From Phialocephala subalpina (taxonomy: Eukaryota; Ascomycota; Leotiomycetes; Helotiales; Mollisiaceae): DNA of 64,000 nt. The number at the start of each line of letters is the position of its first letter. Within the stretch, counting starts at the first letter, position 1. A program made the position numbers and the translations under genes. The DNA lies in contig FJOG01000051.1 of the NCBI GenBank assembly GCA_900073065.1, positions 68,997 through 132,996 of the forward strand. The letters run 5' to 3'. Below are positions 44,258 to 56,956 of this stretch, piece by piece. The notes beneath the pieces were generated by a model, which saw only the letters and a program-made list of their open reading frames with translations, was not told where the DNA came from and did no database searches.

Positions 44258-47195
44258 TTGTCACGTAGTAGTTTGAGCAAAGCATACGAAAAAAATTAGG
44301 GTGTGCAATGTGAGGAATGGAAGTGATTCTTCTTTTTTAAGGTAGGGGCAAACTTCCCACCTTCTCTCACTCCCTCCTACCCTCGCCTCACCCTTATTCA
44401 CCTTAACTCACCCAATATTACTAATAAAGCGGCCCTACTCACCTTTCTAAACGAAAACAGATTTTATTTAAGTTAGGATTCAGGTATAATAACCAGCTGA
44501 TTTAAAACTCGCTGACCAAATCTGTCCTTGTGGCCGATTGTCGCCGCCGTCATACCACCATTCACGCAACTCTGCCTACTGAGATTAAACGAGTTCGGCG
44601 ACGCACTTACAATGCCGGCTCCATCGAGCACCGTACTCAACACCAGATTATTCGAAGGCGGAGTATATTCCGCCTGAGATTTCCCCGGCATTAGGCCTGT
44701 AATTCTGGAAGCGGTGAGGCCTAATCGCTGTCCATTGAACACGTTCATAAGTGAGTTCGAAATGATTGACTAAATAAAATTAGCTAAAGAATTTTATAAT
44801 AACATCTAAGGAATAGATCAATGCATGTACTTTCAGCCTGCGTAAATCTTCCAGCCCGACTCGTCTATCTCCACATTGCCCACGTTAGGATGACACCGAG
44901 AATCCCAAGTACAGATGCGCAAAGTCCGAACACAACATTAATCGTGTTGTCAGATGAAAGGCTCCGCGAATTTAACGGTATATTGTGATAATGAAGACTG
45001 TGGCTGATTCGAAGCTAGAAAGGCTTTAGAGAGACGCAAAAGTCTCTCAGGGGCCTTTAAATATCTCCAGCCACGTGCCTGCTTTCGCTTTGCCTTGAGC
45101 GCTGCTGAATTGTTCTTATCCCTATCCATCACCGCAGTAAATTATGAGCGACGGCGCCTTGAAGCCCTTGTAGAGGCTTTTGCCGATACCACCGAATGAG
45201 TAAAAGGTCAACGCACATTCTTGAAAAGGAAGTGTTTGAACTATGGCAAGGGTTAATCAAAGTGTCTTTCGACGTGACGAGAATAACTTTGACAGCACAT
45301 ATAACCTTTATTCGAAGCCAGGCACCAACCTATCAAAATGGAGAAAATAGACGCCTCCGCGACGTACATCTTAACCGCGACCTTTAACTTTCAACAGCCA
45401 CCATCTTCAACTTTTCGAACTCTAACATCATTCCATATATCACATAAAGATACCTTCCAGGTAGATTTAGGTCGGTTCCACTTGCAGGATAGGTACTCGA
45501 GTAATCCAAGTACGTACATCTGTGAATGATTGGGATGCTGTTGACATTGGCTGCTGTCCCGCAGGGATGAAGCTCTCGTTTCCTCTCGAAGATAAACTCC
45601 GTCCCTATAGCCCACTGCCTCGAATCCCGCCAAACCTCAAGATCCCTAAAAGCGACAGCCTGCAGAGCCCGAACCCTCCAAGTTACGTTGAAGCCGCACC
45701 AAGAACCACACCCAACAACCTCAAGGAGTGCCATGGTATCGCCTGACGTACCAATAAGAGGATAGCCGCAAGGTATGCGGAGACTGCAGATTGTAAAGTT
45801 GGTGTTGGTCTGCGAGATGTAACACTACTGGAGATACCATCACGAATCAATTGCGAACCGGTTCAAGAAATAAGGTTCGAGGACTCTGCCAAATCTGACA
45901 CCACCGAGCCTCTCCAGAGAGTTTCGAGGATATCTCACTTGGTACTAACAGTTCTTGCGCCGCAACAGCGAGCAGCAAAATGTCCAATCTTGTTCGCATC
46001 TGCAGGTACACAAATTCCCTAGTTCCTGCTGTGCAATCAACTGCTTCGCTTTCAACCACATCGCCTGGCAGTAAAAGTGCGATGTGTAACAAATCTTCGA
46101 GAATTTCTCTCCGCTTGAGTGCGCGCAAAGCTCGTCGGAGCAGTCAAAAGCGTCCACCACCCCTCCAAACGATACCATGTTTCACAGCTTACCGTCATAG
46201 AATCGAGTAGTGCGCCTTTTCTCAAGCAGTATCTCGCAAACACTTCCAAAGTGGAAGATCTGCGCAGGGAAAGGATATTTTCGTATCCATGTATTTTGAT
46301 CTACAAAACATTCCATCGGTGCCTCCACCCCCCCTTTAAGTCTAAGCGAGAGCGCCGTAGCCTTCTTTGCGGTGGCAGGCCGTTCATCTGACGCCCAATT
46401 CTGACAGAGCTGGCCTATTGAGATGAGACTCTGTCTGCTGCACCATCGCGAACAAGCCTTTTGAGACAAGCTTTTCGTTTGTGATGTAACATGACCGCAT
46501 GGGTCTAAGCCACTCGCTTGCTGGTATGAAACGAATCGTGAGGATATATCCCCTCCAGAAAATGTCCGTGCCCCCAATGATTATCATGATCGTCTTGATC
46601 GCTTTGATCGCCCACGATCGTCCCGGGTATACTTTCCGAGGGGTCGGTTTTCTGTTCTACATGCTTGGCGATGCTTGTTTGATGTTTTCTGATTCAAGTC
46701 AAGCTTTCCCCATTCCTTACTTTGGGCGCCAAAAAATGCCGACTTCTGAGTCGTCCGGTCAGTATTGTTGCCATCTGAGGATATCTGCGTCTCACGCCAA
46801 GCTTCATCTTATGAATCAAAACAATCATCTGGGGTTGACAATACAGTATCAACCCGGCTGAACAGTGTCGCGATAGGTGTCCAGCGGTTTCTCTTGTCTG
46901 AGCCACGATTCATGATACGAGACTCGGAGACCAGATGAGGCATGAAGCAACTTCCGTCTAGGTCTGGGCATCCCATAGTATGGATGATAGAATGGCTGTG
47001 CTGCCAGTGTTTCGCCTCAACTATATAAGATGCCAAGAAGTCGAGGGAATTCACTTTCTCATCATCATCAAGCCTCCAGTCTACAATTTCTACTATCATC
47101 TTCTTCTCAACACTCTTTCTAGATCTCTGTACTGGATACAGGACTCAATCATTTAATATCACTCCATCATTAATCACATTTTCATCGTTTTCAAA
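44258..47195. other. 2.9 kb without a recognised gene
   Basis: Open frames of 60-130 codons occur on both strands but none has a clear family signature. The minus frames in 45847-46250 have a faint likeness to the C-terminal region of AflR-type regulators (REFVYLQMRTRLDILLLAVA) with the reading split between frames, so a decayed gene is possible. A CT-rich stretch (44345-44430) has repeated CTCACCC. The last few hundred bases should contain the promoter of the gene at 47196. Confidence 0.4.
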
Positions 47196-48090
47196 ATGTT
47201 CGCCAAGATCCTCATCGCAGCCCTCGTAGCTTCACCACTTGTTGTCGCCCATGGTAAAGTCTCCGTAGTGGTAAGTACATTCTTGGCTCTCAAAACACAA
47301 CCAATACTGATATCCCCAGACCGGTGATGCAGGCGGAAACACCACCGCCCTCGGCATCCAAGGTGGCGTTGTTCCTGGCGCTGGCTCCAATTCCAAAACC
47401 GAAGTCGACACTACCATCTTTAATTCCCTTTCAGCTGCCTCCGATGGCCTGGGTCGAACTGAGGGACAAGGAAAGAATACTCTGACTGGCATGTCTGCCG
47501 TCGTTGCCCAGTCTGGCTCTACGCTCCCGCAAGTCAGTCAAGGTGGAAGTCTCAGTGGAACTTTACATATTGTTACTACTGACGGCGCTGGACCCTACAC
47601 CGGTATGTGATCTTGAACCACTTGGAGGACGAAGGAACTAACAATGATACAGCTATTGTAGATCCCACAGGCACGGGTGCTTTCTCAACAGGCACCAAAG
47701 CAACAGTCACACAACAGGTTCCTGGTACCTTCGGAGAGATTTCGCCTTCTGGGCAGACTCTTCGCTTCATGTCACGGATGTTGGTCAAAATGGGATTGAT
47801 GAAGCGTGCCGCGAACGTGAACAAGGACTATGTGCGTACCTCTCCCTTCTACTTCCGAACGTAGCAGTAGCTAATGTTTTCTGCAGCCTTTCTCTGTCGC
47901 TATCCCAGCTGGAACGACTTGTACGGGTACAGTAGGCGGTCAATCTGGTGTCTGCTTGGTCAAGATGGCGAATCCCAATCCAGCGGGACCATTTGGAGGT
48001 GTCTTCGCTATGCAGATGGCTGGTGCTGCAAGCAATACTACTTCTGCGGCTACAACGAGCGCAAAGGCTGGTACAAAATTTGTGGCATAG
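47196..48090 (+). CDS. Secreted Egh16/GAS1-like protein
   Basis: Four exons (47196-47270, 47320-47602, 47653-47831, 47887-48090) give 246 residues. A signal peptide (MFAKILIAALVASPLVVAHG) is followed by the family start GKVSVVTGDAGGNTTALGIQGGVVPG. Mid-protein GTGAFSTGTKATVTQQVPG and the C-terminal cysteine pair region TTCTGTVGGQSGVCLVKMAN precede NPAGPFGGVFAMQMAG. The family (gEgh16 of powdery mildew, GAS1/GAS2 of Magnaporthe) is expressed at appressorium stage in plant pathogens and is probably extracellular or cell-wall bound. The biochemical activity is unknown. Splicing is supported by exact exon phase and GT-AG borders. Confidence 0.87.
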
Positions 48091-49607
48091 TTGCGGACAG
48101 AATGTCGAGAGTTAATATGGTGCCCTTGGTTACTTTGGAGCGGGTATGGGGTTGGCAAATGTTTTCTTGTATTGATATTGTTGATTTTGAGATCCATGAG
48201 TTCTGTAGCAATTTCCGTATTTCATCAACTAGTTAAAATCTGAACGTGAATTGGTTTATTTGTGCTGTGACAAAGTCTATCCTCAATTTTGTATAATCAA
48301 AATGCTAGAATCAGCTCACAATGTCGAGGGACCGGTTCATGCTCTTGATCACTATCACGTGAACAGCCCTCCTAATTTTTGGTCTCTTTGGTGCCGAAAC
48401 ATTACGAGAGGCTCGAGACGATCGGGGGAGTAGTTCTATTGGATACCAAAAACGAAGTCAGCCTTCTCGCTCTCGCACTTCAGCCTGGTAAGCCGCAGGA
48501 TTCGGAGGTTGTCGAAAATATCTGTCAGCCTGTCAGCTTGTCCCCCCACAGGATTGGAGAGTTCAGGCTGTTCAGCCTCAAATATGGTGTGAGCAAGTAC
48601 AACGAATACTGCATGCTGACAACGAAAGTCATTTAATCTCGTGCCGTGAACAATTTCAGAAGCTAAGATACTTTCACCAAAAATGTTCAACAGCGGCCGA
48701 CAAGCGGATAGTTGATAGTACGTTGAATCTCCACAAGCACATTAAGCTTAATATCACGGTTGCGAAGCTTAAATCGAAATTGGATTCGAGCCTGGCTCTC
48801 TTCCACCAAAAAAAATTCCCCACCAAACCACCTGAATCCCACACATGTAAATCCTACGTACATCGCCCGCTCACATCCAGACCTTAACAGGGGTCAAATA
48901 AGGGTCCAGGGACGAACAGATTACCCGCATCCTTCACACCCTCTCATTCGCCGCCTGACGCACCCCAGGTCTCAGCCACACCGTTGGATTCCATCGTGCT
49001 GATTCCTGGTTGGAGCATAATCCCCAGATCCCGACCTTCGCGTGGTCAAAAAATCATGCGATGTGCGAAATACCTTCACCTGCATCATGCTCGTCACGAA
49101 CCTCAGCGACGGGCCGACTCTTGGCTCGAAGTTCACTGATACCTTCTGCCTGAGGAGGTGATCCTCCGTAGAAATCCTGCAAGTTCATTGGGTGGTAGCT
49201 GCGGTCATCTCTGTTATGCTCCTCTTCTGGTCAGCTTCCGAATGTCTGGATGTCCGTGACATTTCAACGTTGGCATTGCTGAGCGCATGCGACGTTGCTT
49301 TCTTTTGACTGGCCCTGTCTACGAAGCATTTCGCGATCCTCTAAGCATCAAGTGGTGCGAAAAGTGCGCCGACCCGCCCACGATGAGATGGTGCCATTGC
49401 AGTTGTTTTTCGAAGGAGCGCTGGTATGTCTCGTGGATGTGGCTGATGGATGAAGTCTTTCTTGCATTCTCGTCGGTGATCCGTCGCACAAGATGACCGC
49501 AGCTGCGTCGGGCAGGAACCGGATACATAAATGAAGTATCTTCCCTTTTCTTTTGTTGGAGAACTACATCCTTCGTCCCAAGTATCCTTACCTTCTCTTC
49601 TTTCCTA
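48091..49607. other. 1.5 kb intergenic, no gene recognised
   Basis: Short overlapping open frames only. 48760-48990 is pyrimidine-rich with repeated CCACCAAA and CACAC stretches. No RNA gene or mobile element identified. Confidence 0.45.
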
Positions 49608-50970
49608 ATGCATTTTATTCCTCTTCTCGCGGCTCTGCTTGCTGCAGGTCCAGCAAGGGCTTGGTGGCCTGGAGAGGACAAGGAAATATACGCTGCTGAT
49701 GGTTCAAATTTGTTCAACAACACTGCAATTGCCACGGACTCAACCTCCAAAAGATGGCTTCCGGCTTCAGGAAAAGTGAGAGGTGTCAACCTAGGCTCGC
49801 TCTTCGTCTTCGAGCCATGGCTTGCCGAGACCGCTTGGTCGAACATGGGATGCGCAGGTCAGGCTTCTGAGTTTGACTGTGTCTCTCATCTTGGACAAAG
49901 CCAGGCGAACTCGGTCTTCCAAGCACACTGGGGATCATGGATCACTCAAAGTGACATCTCTGAAATGCAAAGTTATGGGTTGAACACTATTCGAATCCCT
50001 GTCGGGTACTGGATGAAAGAAGACCTCGTCTACAGCGACAGCGAATACTTCCCTCAAGGTGGCCTTGCATACCTCGAGAAAGTGTGTGGATGGGCTAGTG
50101 ATGCAGGATTCTATATCATCATCGACTTGCATGGAGCACCAGGTGCTCAAGTTGCTCAGAACGCTGACACCGGACAAGTAAGTCATGTGCCAATGTCCCA
50201 TGACCATGAGAGATACTGACACCAACTTCAGAATGCTGGATCCCCAGGATTCTACGTTGACTACCAATACGCCCGAGCAGAAACTTTTCTCTCCTGGCTC
50301 ACGAATCTGATCCACACCACATCAGCATTCAGAAACGTCGGCATGATCGGCATCGTCAACGAGCCTCTTCAAAACGCTGACACCGTAGCTACCATGCGCA
50401 CGAGTTACTACCCAGCCGCATACTCAGCCATCAGATCAGCAGAATCCGCCCTCGGAGTCTCATCAAGCAACTACCTCCACGTCCAACCCATGAACGGAAA
50501 CTGGGGTTCCGGCGACCCCAAACAATCCCTCACAAACCAATACTTCATGGCCTACGACGACCACCGGTACCTCAAATGGTCCGGCATCACAACATCAATG
50601 TCTTCCTATCTCCACGACTCCTGCACCAACAATCGAGCTAGCGACGGCGACACCCCGGTTATTGTTGGGGAGTTCAGTTTGAGTGTCCCAGATGATGTCC
50701 AATGGACTTCGGCATGGGATCCGAGCACGCAGCAGAGTTTCTATAAGCAGTGGTTTGCGGCGCAGGTTTTGACTTATGAGAAGGATACTAATGGGTGGAT
50801 CTTTTGGACGTGGAAGAGTCAGTTGGGGGATTATCGGTGGAGTTACCAAGGTATGTGTTACTCCGAAGTACGAAAGAGATGAAGTGCTAATAGACGTAGA
50901 TGCCGTGGCTGCTGGTGTTATACCAACGAATCCTGCAAATGTTGATGCGAACGCTTGCTCGGGGCAGTAA
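49608..50970 (+). CDS. GH5 glucan endo-1,6-beta-glucosidase-like enzyme
   Basis: Secreted glycoside hydrolase of family 5 acting on beta-1,6-glucan of fungal or oomycete walls. Exons 49608-50177, 50232-50850 and 50900-50970 sum to 419 residues. The signal peptide is [20 protein letters not shown]. It is followed by [17 protein letters not shown] and [11 protein letters not shown]. The substrate pocket is [13 protein letters not shown], then [13 protein letters not shown]. The acid/base Glu sits in IGIVNEPLQ and the nucleophile Glu in [27 protein letters not shown] follows. The match is closer to fungal beta-1,6-glucanases (exgB/neg1 type) than to exo-1,3-glucanases, mainly from the [10 protein letters not shown] and SEFDCV stretches. 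It lies two genes from a GH3. Confidence 0.88.
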
Positions 50971-51632
50971 AAGAAGAAAGGAATCGTGACGGGGTGATAC
51001 GAGATCTGGCAATCATGTTCTTCAGACGATTCTTGTGTACATATTTTCCTCAACCTGTAGATACAATTTGATTCCTCCTCGCATCGAGAATCGAGAGATC
51101 TGTCACTGTGAGTGAGGCCAGCAGTACACCCAGCAGCGTTGAGCTTCGAATTGCATGGAGAAGGTATCGTAAAGAAGGAAAATGCTTCTATGGACCCTGT
51201 TCTAGCTCAACGAGCAGCTTCTCAGACCCGGAAAATCTATACCGGCAGCAAAGCAAGAGTCGCAGGAGATACGCGCGCTTGTAAACAGGTGGAGTGCAGG
51301 AGAATATGCAGGTCTAGCATGGATCATCTATTCGCCGAGTCGGCCGCTTTCACCATTGCCCCTCACTTGACTGCGGGGTATACTTCCCTCCAAGCCACTC
51401 AATGCGAGATACTCGTACTCGGAACCTTCCAAAGATGGAGGATCGGGCCGTCTTGCCAGCATCTGGTTCCTAGAGCCTCGGCGTGGAGCAACGTTTGACC
51501 TTCTGTTCATGCCCTACCAGAAAGAAAAATATCTGAACGTAGCGTAGCACAGGCAAATGCCAGGAACTCGGTTGACGTGGAGAAGTATACATTATCATTC
51601 ATCATTACTTCAAATCTGCTCTCGCTGGCCGC
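50971..51632. other. Convergent intergenic region, GH5 / GH3
   Basis: Spacer between the two glycoside hydrolase 3' ends. Open frames here are short and match no known family. Confidence 0.45.
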
Positions 51633-54155
51633 TTAGCCAACAGTGAGCGTAGCATTAGATCTAAGATCCGCACTCGAGCTTCCCACGAAGACCACAAAGT
51701 CTCCCGGCTCAACAACATACTGCATGTTGATATTCCACAACCCCAGATCCGCAACTGGAAGAGGAATTGAAACAGTTTCCGTCTTGCCTGCTGCGATCGG
51801 GACTTTCGAGAACCCTCTCAAGACGATGTTGGGTACCGCGACGGATGCAATGAGGTCTGAGACGTAGAGTTGAACAACCTCGGTGCCATCGCGTGTTGAA
51901 TTATTGGTGACTTCAACGGTGGCGGTGATGGTCTCAGTGGTGGATGAATTAGTCTTGGATAGCTTCAATGGGCCGTATGCGAACGTCGAGTATGACTTTC
52001 CGTAGCCAAACTCATACAATGGCAGAGGCGAATTGAGGACGTACTCAGCATTGAAGACGAGGGTACCGTTGGGATATTCGTGTCCGGGTGAAGATCCACG
52101 TCCGCTGTTCAAGTAGTCGTAGTAGATTGGTGTGGTTCCTACGTCGTATGGAAATCCTACAGATAGCTTCCCGCTGGGATTGACATCTCCAAACAAGACG
52201 TCTGCAAGAGCGTTTCCGCCTTCCTCGGAAGGGTAGAATTGTTGTACCAAGGCCGACGCATTCTGGGAGATCCAGGCCTCTGTGATGGGCTTGCCAGAAG
52301 AAAAGACGACCACAGTTGGTTTACCAGTGTTAATGATGGCAGACACAAGATGTGGCATGGCTCCGACCAAGTTCAAGGATGCAGTGTCGATGTGTTCTCC
52401 GGTGGTGGCATTGAATCCTCTCCAAAGTTGGTATTGGTCACGCTGTATTATGTCAGTGACAATGTCAGTTTCCGTTAGGAGATTGTGACATACACTCCAA
52501 GTTCCAACCACTACTACAGCAACATCAGCTGCTTCTGCGACCTCAATCGCTTCAGCGAAGCCAGATTGATCGTTCGACCATCTCTCACAGCCTTGGGCGT
52601 AAGTAACAGCTTCGTCTTGTCAGCAAGTGCCATTTGTGACTTGGGATGTTTCAACATACTCCCTTGGCTAGCAGCTTTGATTCCATCAAGTGGAGTAACA
52701 CCCCGATATTGGCTGTCCTTGACAACATAATCACCGTACTGAGAACATTAGTTTCGGCATTTCCAGGAATAGGGCGAGACTCACATTCATGTATCCGTAT
52801 GCCATAGGCCCAATAACAGCAACCTTCGCCGTCTTCTTCAACGGCAGTAGATCATTGTGATTTTCCAACAAGACAATGGACTCCCCATCAATCTCTCTCG
52901 CCAATGCAATTGTCTCCGGGGTGTGAATCTTCGAAGGCGCCTCACTCGCAGGAACAGCCAAATACGGGTTCTCGAACAAACCCATCGCAAACTTAGCTCG
53001 CAGGAGACGGGATACAGCTGTATCGACAATCTTCTCATCCAACCTCCCAGATTTGACAAGCGCGGGGATCGTTTCGAAATTATAGGATCCACCACCCATC
53101 TCAACATCATTTCCTGCTGGCAATGCATACATCGTCACAGCTTCCTTGTCCAAGGGCGTCGCTTGGCACATCTTGAAAGTATTGCAGAGACGGTCGGTAG
53201 CTCCAGCGTCACTTGTCACCCAGTATTTGTAGCCCCATTCGTTTCGCAGAATGTCCGTGAGGATGTGGTGGTTCGCGATCAGGGGAACTCCATCGTAAGA
53301 GGAGTAGGCAGACATGATCGAATAGGCTCCTGCGTCGATGATCTGGCGTTTGTAGGGAGGGAGGTATGTGGTTCGAAGCTCGCGTTCGCCGCCATGAACT
53401 GGGCCTGTGTTCAGGCCTTGCTCCGGTGTGGCAAACGCTGCAAAATGCTTGACTGTAGCACTGACATTGCCGCCTTGTAGGCCTATTCCGGAGAATTAGC
53501 CTCCCTCCAATGCCTAGCAAGAGAACGGAAACTCACCAACGATGTATGCATAGCCAATTTCTCCTGCCAAGAATCCATCTTCTCCAAAGGTCTCCTCCAC
53601 TCTGCCGTACCTCAGTTCTCGTGCCAGATCGCCAAGCGGTGCGAATATCTGATTGACGCCCAGAGCAAGAGATTCCTGTGCAATAGCTGCTCCCATCTTC
53701 TGGATCAGTGCAGGGTTCCAAGAACAAGCGTACGCAATCGGAGAGTTGAAGATGGTAGCATTCCCAATCAAAAACCCATGGATACCCTCGCTCTGTACCA
53801 AAGCTGGTATGCCCAGTGTAGTATTATGCATGAGGTAGTCTTGTCCAATCTTCACACCCTCGGCGATCCATTGTTGAGGAACAGGGTAGCCAACGTAGAA
53901 TTGACCAGCTCTTGTAGCCATGTTCCAGACCAGACCAGAGGCATTGAAGCTATTGTCCGTGACATTAATCCAATTCGAGATGTCGCCTTGTACCAATTGA
54001 GACGTCTTGTCTTCGATTGTCATCCGCGACAGGAGATCTGCAACCCTGTCGTCGACGCTGGCGTGAGGATTCTTGTACAGCGGTGTGGAGTTCGCATTGT
54101 CGGCAAGGGAGGTAGAGAGGAAAAGCGCAGTCGCGATCGCAGAAGAGAACTTCAT
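51633..54155 (-). CDS. Secreted GH3 beta-glucosidase/beta-xylosidase
   Basis: Glycoside hydrolase family 3 that releases terminal sugars from oligosaccharides. Start MKFSSAIATALFLSTSLADN at 54155 is a signal peptide. Domains in order: GH3 N-terminal barrel (IPALVQSEGIHGFL, FAPLGDLARELRYGRVEETFGED); the nucleophile Asp in YWVTSDAGATDR; the GH3 C-terminal alpha/beta domain (ESIVLLENHNDLLPLKK; FFPYD-type region in SVGFPYDVGTTPIYY); and a fibronectin III-like end (PLYEFGYGKSYSTF; NNSTRDGTEVVQLYVSD). It ends RSNATLTVG at 51633. At least three introns (near 52450-52500, 52590-52660, 52740-52780), with another near 53490-53535. The SDAG context differs from the common SDW of aryl beta-glucosidases, so specificity for another glycoside is possible. 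Confidence 0.9.
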
Positions 54156-54852
54156 CGTGCTTCGAGTCTGTCGCCACGGATGGCACTGTAATTGTCGTGA
54201 GCTTGACTACAAAGATTGGGAGGCCGTGGAGTTCAGTTACCTGCGAGCATCCAGCATCTTATACTCTCCTCATCTGGTTAATATGCGCTGATCCCTCCCC
54301 TTGCCTGCATGATCTTCTCGAATCTTGTAAAGCCCTGCATCTTGTCCAACTTCCTGGAGCTGTTGATCAAGGAACAAAAGGCCCGGCTTCCGTGAAGCTA
54401 TCCCCAGCAGCGGAAATTTTGTGGGGATGAAAGTTCCCCGCCATCATCAGATCCCCAGGTCATCATGTCCGATATGCGCTGGATGATTGTTGTTCCGGAA
54501 GTCAAATCTCTCTTGCGGTGAGGAGCAGTGCGTTGTGCAAGGTGAGTCGTGGAAAGAATGGAAGTTTTGCAGCGCTTCTGCAGGTCCCGGAACAATATTA
54601 TAGCGACCAACTTTATCCATTTAGGCTCTACAACCGAACCCCTCAAGGGTCCACAGTGAGGAGATTATAAGGGACTGGGCGCTGTGGGGTGAGGAGGCGA
54701 GGCTTGGCAGAGAAGAAACGTGACGGTAGATAATTCTATCACGTTGTCTGAATCCTGCTTGATCGGGAATGGAATGATTGTTTCGATTCTTTGGTACTGA
54801 TGTATCTCTACTTTGATTTTAAAGCGAAAAGTTAACCTGCGCAGCAATTCTA
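54156..54852. other. Intergenic, GH3 promoter side
   Basis: Upstream of the GH3 start and downstream of the MFS gene. No gene seen. It contains four CreA-type hexamers within 57 bp (54402-54458). Confidence 0.5.
54402..54458. promoter_or_regulatory. Cluster of CreA/Cre1-type sites upstream of GH3
   Basis: Four matches to the carbon-catabolite-repressor consensus SYGGRG: CCCCAG at 54402 (reverse), GTGGGG at 54421, CCCCGC at 54436 (reverse) and CCCCAG at 54453 (reverse). They lie about 250-300 bp upstream of the GH3 start. Binding is inferred, not shown. Confidence 0.5.
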
Positions 54853-56956
54853 CTACTCCTCAACACCATGGTGTATTGTTGCAGCTGGATCCAAAATGAG
54901 TGCATCCATAATCTCCCCCTAGAAATCAAGTCAGTGTCTGTCGACTCTATCAGCAAGAATCCATACCTGATGTCTCCGCAAAGGTGTTTCAGGTGCAAAT
55001 GAAACCTTCCCTGAAGCCTTGGGAGAAGACTTGACCACCTCTGTCTCCGCATCCTCCTCTACGTAACGATCTTGCTCTCCCTGGAGGGAACTCTCCTCCT
55101 CCTCCTGGGCATCCTCTTCCGTTTTGGTACCTCCCGCCACCCACAGACTCTCAACACATGCCAAAACAGCAAGAAATGCAAGGAACCAAAACCCCGCGCC
55201 GACTATGTCGATGTCCAGACCTTTGCCAAATATAGCAAACACGAGGGCTGGAAATACCGTTCTGCCTAGGTTTCCTGCCGCAGTTCCAGCTGAATTGACT
55301 CTACCTCGCACAGAAGGATACGGTGTACAATCGTTGACGAGCAATGCCATTGCTGGCGTGGTACATATCTTGCCGGCGACAAATAGAAATGGAACAGAGC
55401 ATATTGAGAGCCAGAAAAGGACCCTCTTCCCGCTCGGAACATCCGATGTTTCGAAATCAGAGGCTCCAAAGAGTGCCGGGTAGGGAGCAACAATGTAGGC
55501 GACGGGGAAGAGGCATAGAGCGTATCTCCATATGCGCACTTTCTCGTACCCTGTCGCTCAATATTGGATAGACGAAGACTTGGAAAATGACGGCAGCCGC
55601 TCCAAGAATTGCCACCGTGATGCCCACGTCTCGCGATCTTAATCCAAGACCACCATTGAACCATATCAACCACATCAGTGTATGTTGATTCTTCGGTTCC
55701 GCAACGGGCGTACTCAGGAAAACAGCCCAGAGATTTGTGAATGTTGCGATGTGGCCTGCAACCATGAACTGAGCAAGCAAGGTAAGGCGAACATTGGAGG
55801 TCCAGATGGCCCAGAAAAGAAGCTTCCCGTCTTCCTCGGGAACTGTTTCATCGGTATCCTCGGGCTCGGTGTCGTTGGACGCAGCGACAGGGAGCTCGGG
55901 GTTGATGAAGGTATGCGAGCTAGAGTCAAAGGCATCGGTATCGATGGTTCCGTAAGGAATAACTGGTGTAATCAACTTGTTCCAAAAGCGTCTAGGTAAG
56001 CTTCCCACCGTGATCAGCTTGTTCCAAAGCTGTCTAGCCAAGCTTCCCTCCGAATCGTTGTGACCTGGTAACGTCTCCTCCAACCCGAGGAACACAATAA
56101 TAGCAGCCATAGCATATAAGGCGGCGGCGATAAAGTTTGGTAATGCATATGGATATGCCTTCAGGATATTCTTCCCTCTTGTCTCACTCGAAAGTCCGCC
56201 AATAAGAGGTCCAAAGAACATGCTGATATTTGCGAATAGAGGCAGAAGGACGAAAGCTCGCGATCGAAAACTACTTGAATCAGTCAACACTGTCCACAGG
56301 TTGGAGTTCTGGACTGACCCTTCTTCCGGATAGAGGTCTCCGACGACAGTCTTGGTGATTCCCACATTATTGCTCATGGCTCCACCAAACACTCTGCAGA
56401 CTGCTGCTGCGAGGATATTTGTCGAAATGCCGTACTCGATGCAAAACACCCCTTCGTAATGTCAGCCAAAGGCTGCATGGTGTTTTCGGGCGAACAATAC
56501 CAGAACTAAACAATCCCATCAACAAGACCGCCCTCCTTCCAAAATGTTGTGAATCCGCCACCTTTCCCCAAAAGACTCCAGTGAAGGCCTGCAGAACAGT
56601 CTTCGACCCCACAAGGAAGCCTGCCTGAGTCGAGATCTGGGTATCTGTGGCATTGGGGTTGAAGTATCTGAGTTGGTGGAACATGTATGCCTGTTGAGGT
56701 CAGTCTGATTCAGTCTTGTTGGGTTCGCACTGGTTACCTGGGTTGAGTAAATTGCGAAGGAATCTGCCAGCCGAACGAGGCAAAGAATGGCAATCTGGCT
56801 CTTGTGCGGCAGATCTCTCCACGAGACCTTCTGCTTGGGTGGTTCCTGAGCCTCGATATCGCCGGTACCAAGCAATGACTCTCGTTCTTCTGCGATAGTT
56901 GACAATACTGCATGTTGAGGATCGGGCTCAGAGCTCGAGGAAGACTCAGAAGACAT
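54853..56956 (-). CDS. MFS transporter, ZIFL/DHA1-like
   Basis: Twelve-helix major facilitator like the fungal and plant zinc-induced-facilitator-like transporters. Start MSSESSSSSEPDPQHAVLST at 56956. An acidic N-terminal tail and LPHKSQIAILCLVRLADSF are followed by TQAGFLVGSKTVLQAFTGVF, then the motif GKVADSQHFGRRAVLLMG (MFS motif A with DxxxxGRR). Next come AAVCRVFGGAMSNNVGITKT and FFGPLIGGL. A long central acidic loop (DTEPEDTDETVPEEDGK) separates the halves. The second half has RVNSAGTAAGNLGRTVFPAL. The last exon, after an intron ending at TTCTAG, gives GEIMDALILDPA and the stop at 54853. Substrate unknown. Probably vacuolar or plasma membrane. Intact as far as visible, unlike the other disrupted transporters here. 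Confidence 0.87.
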
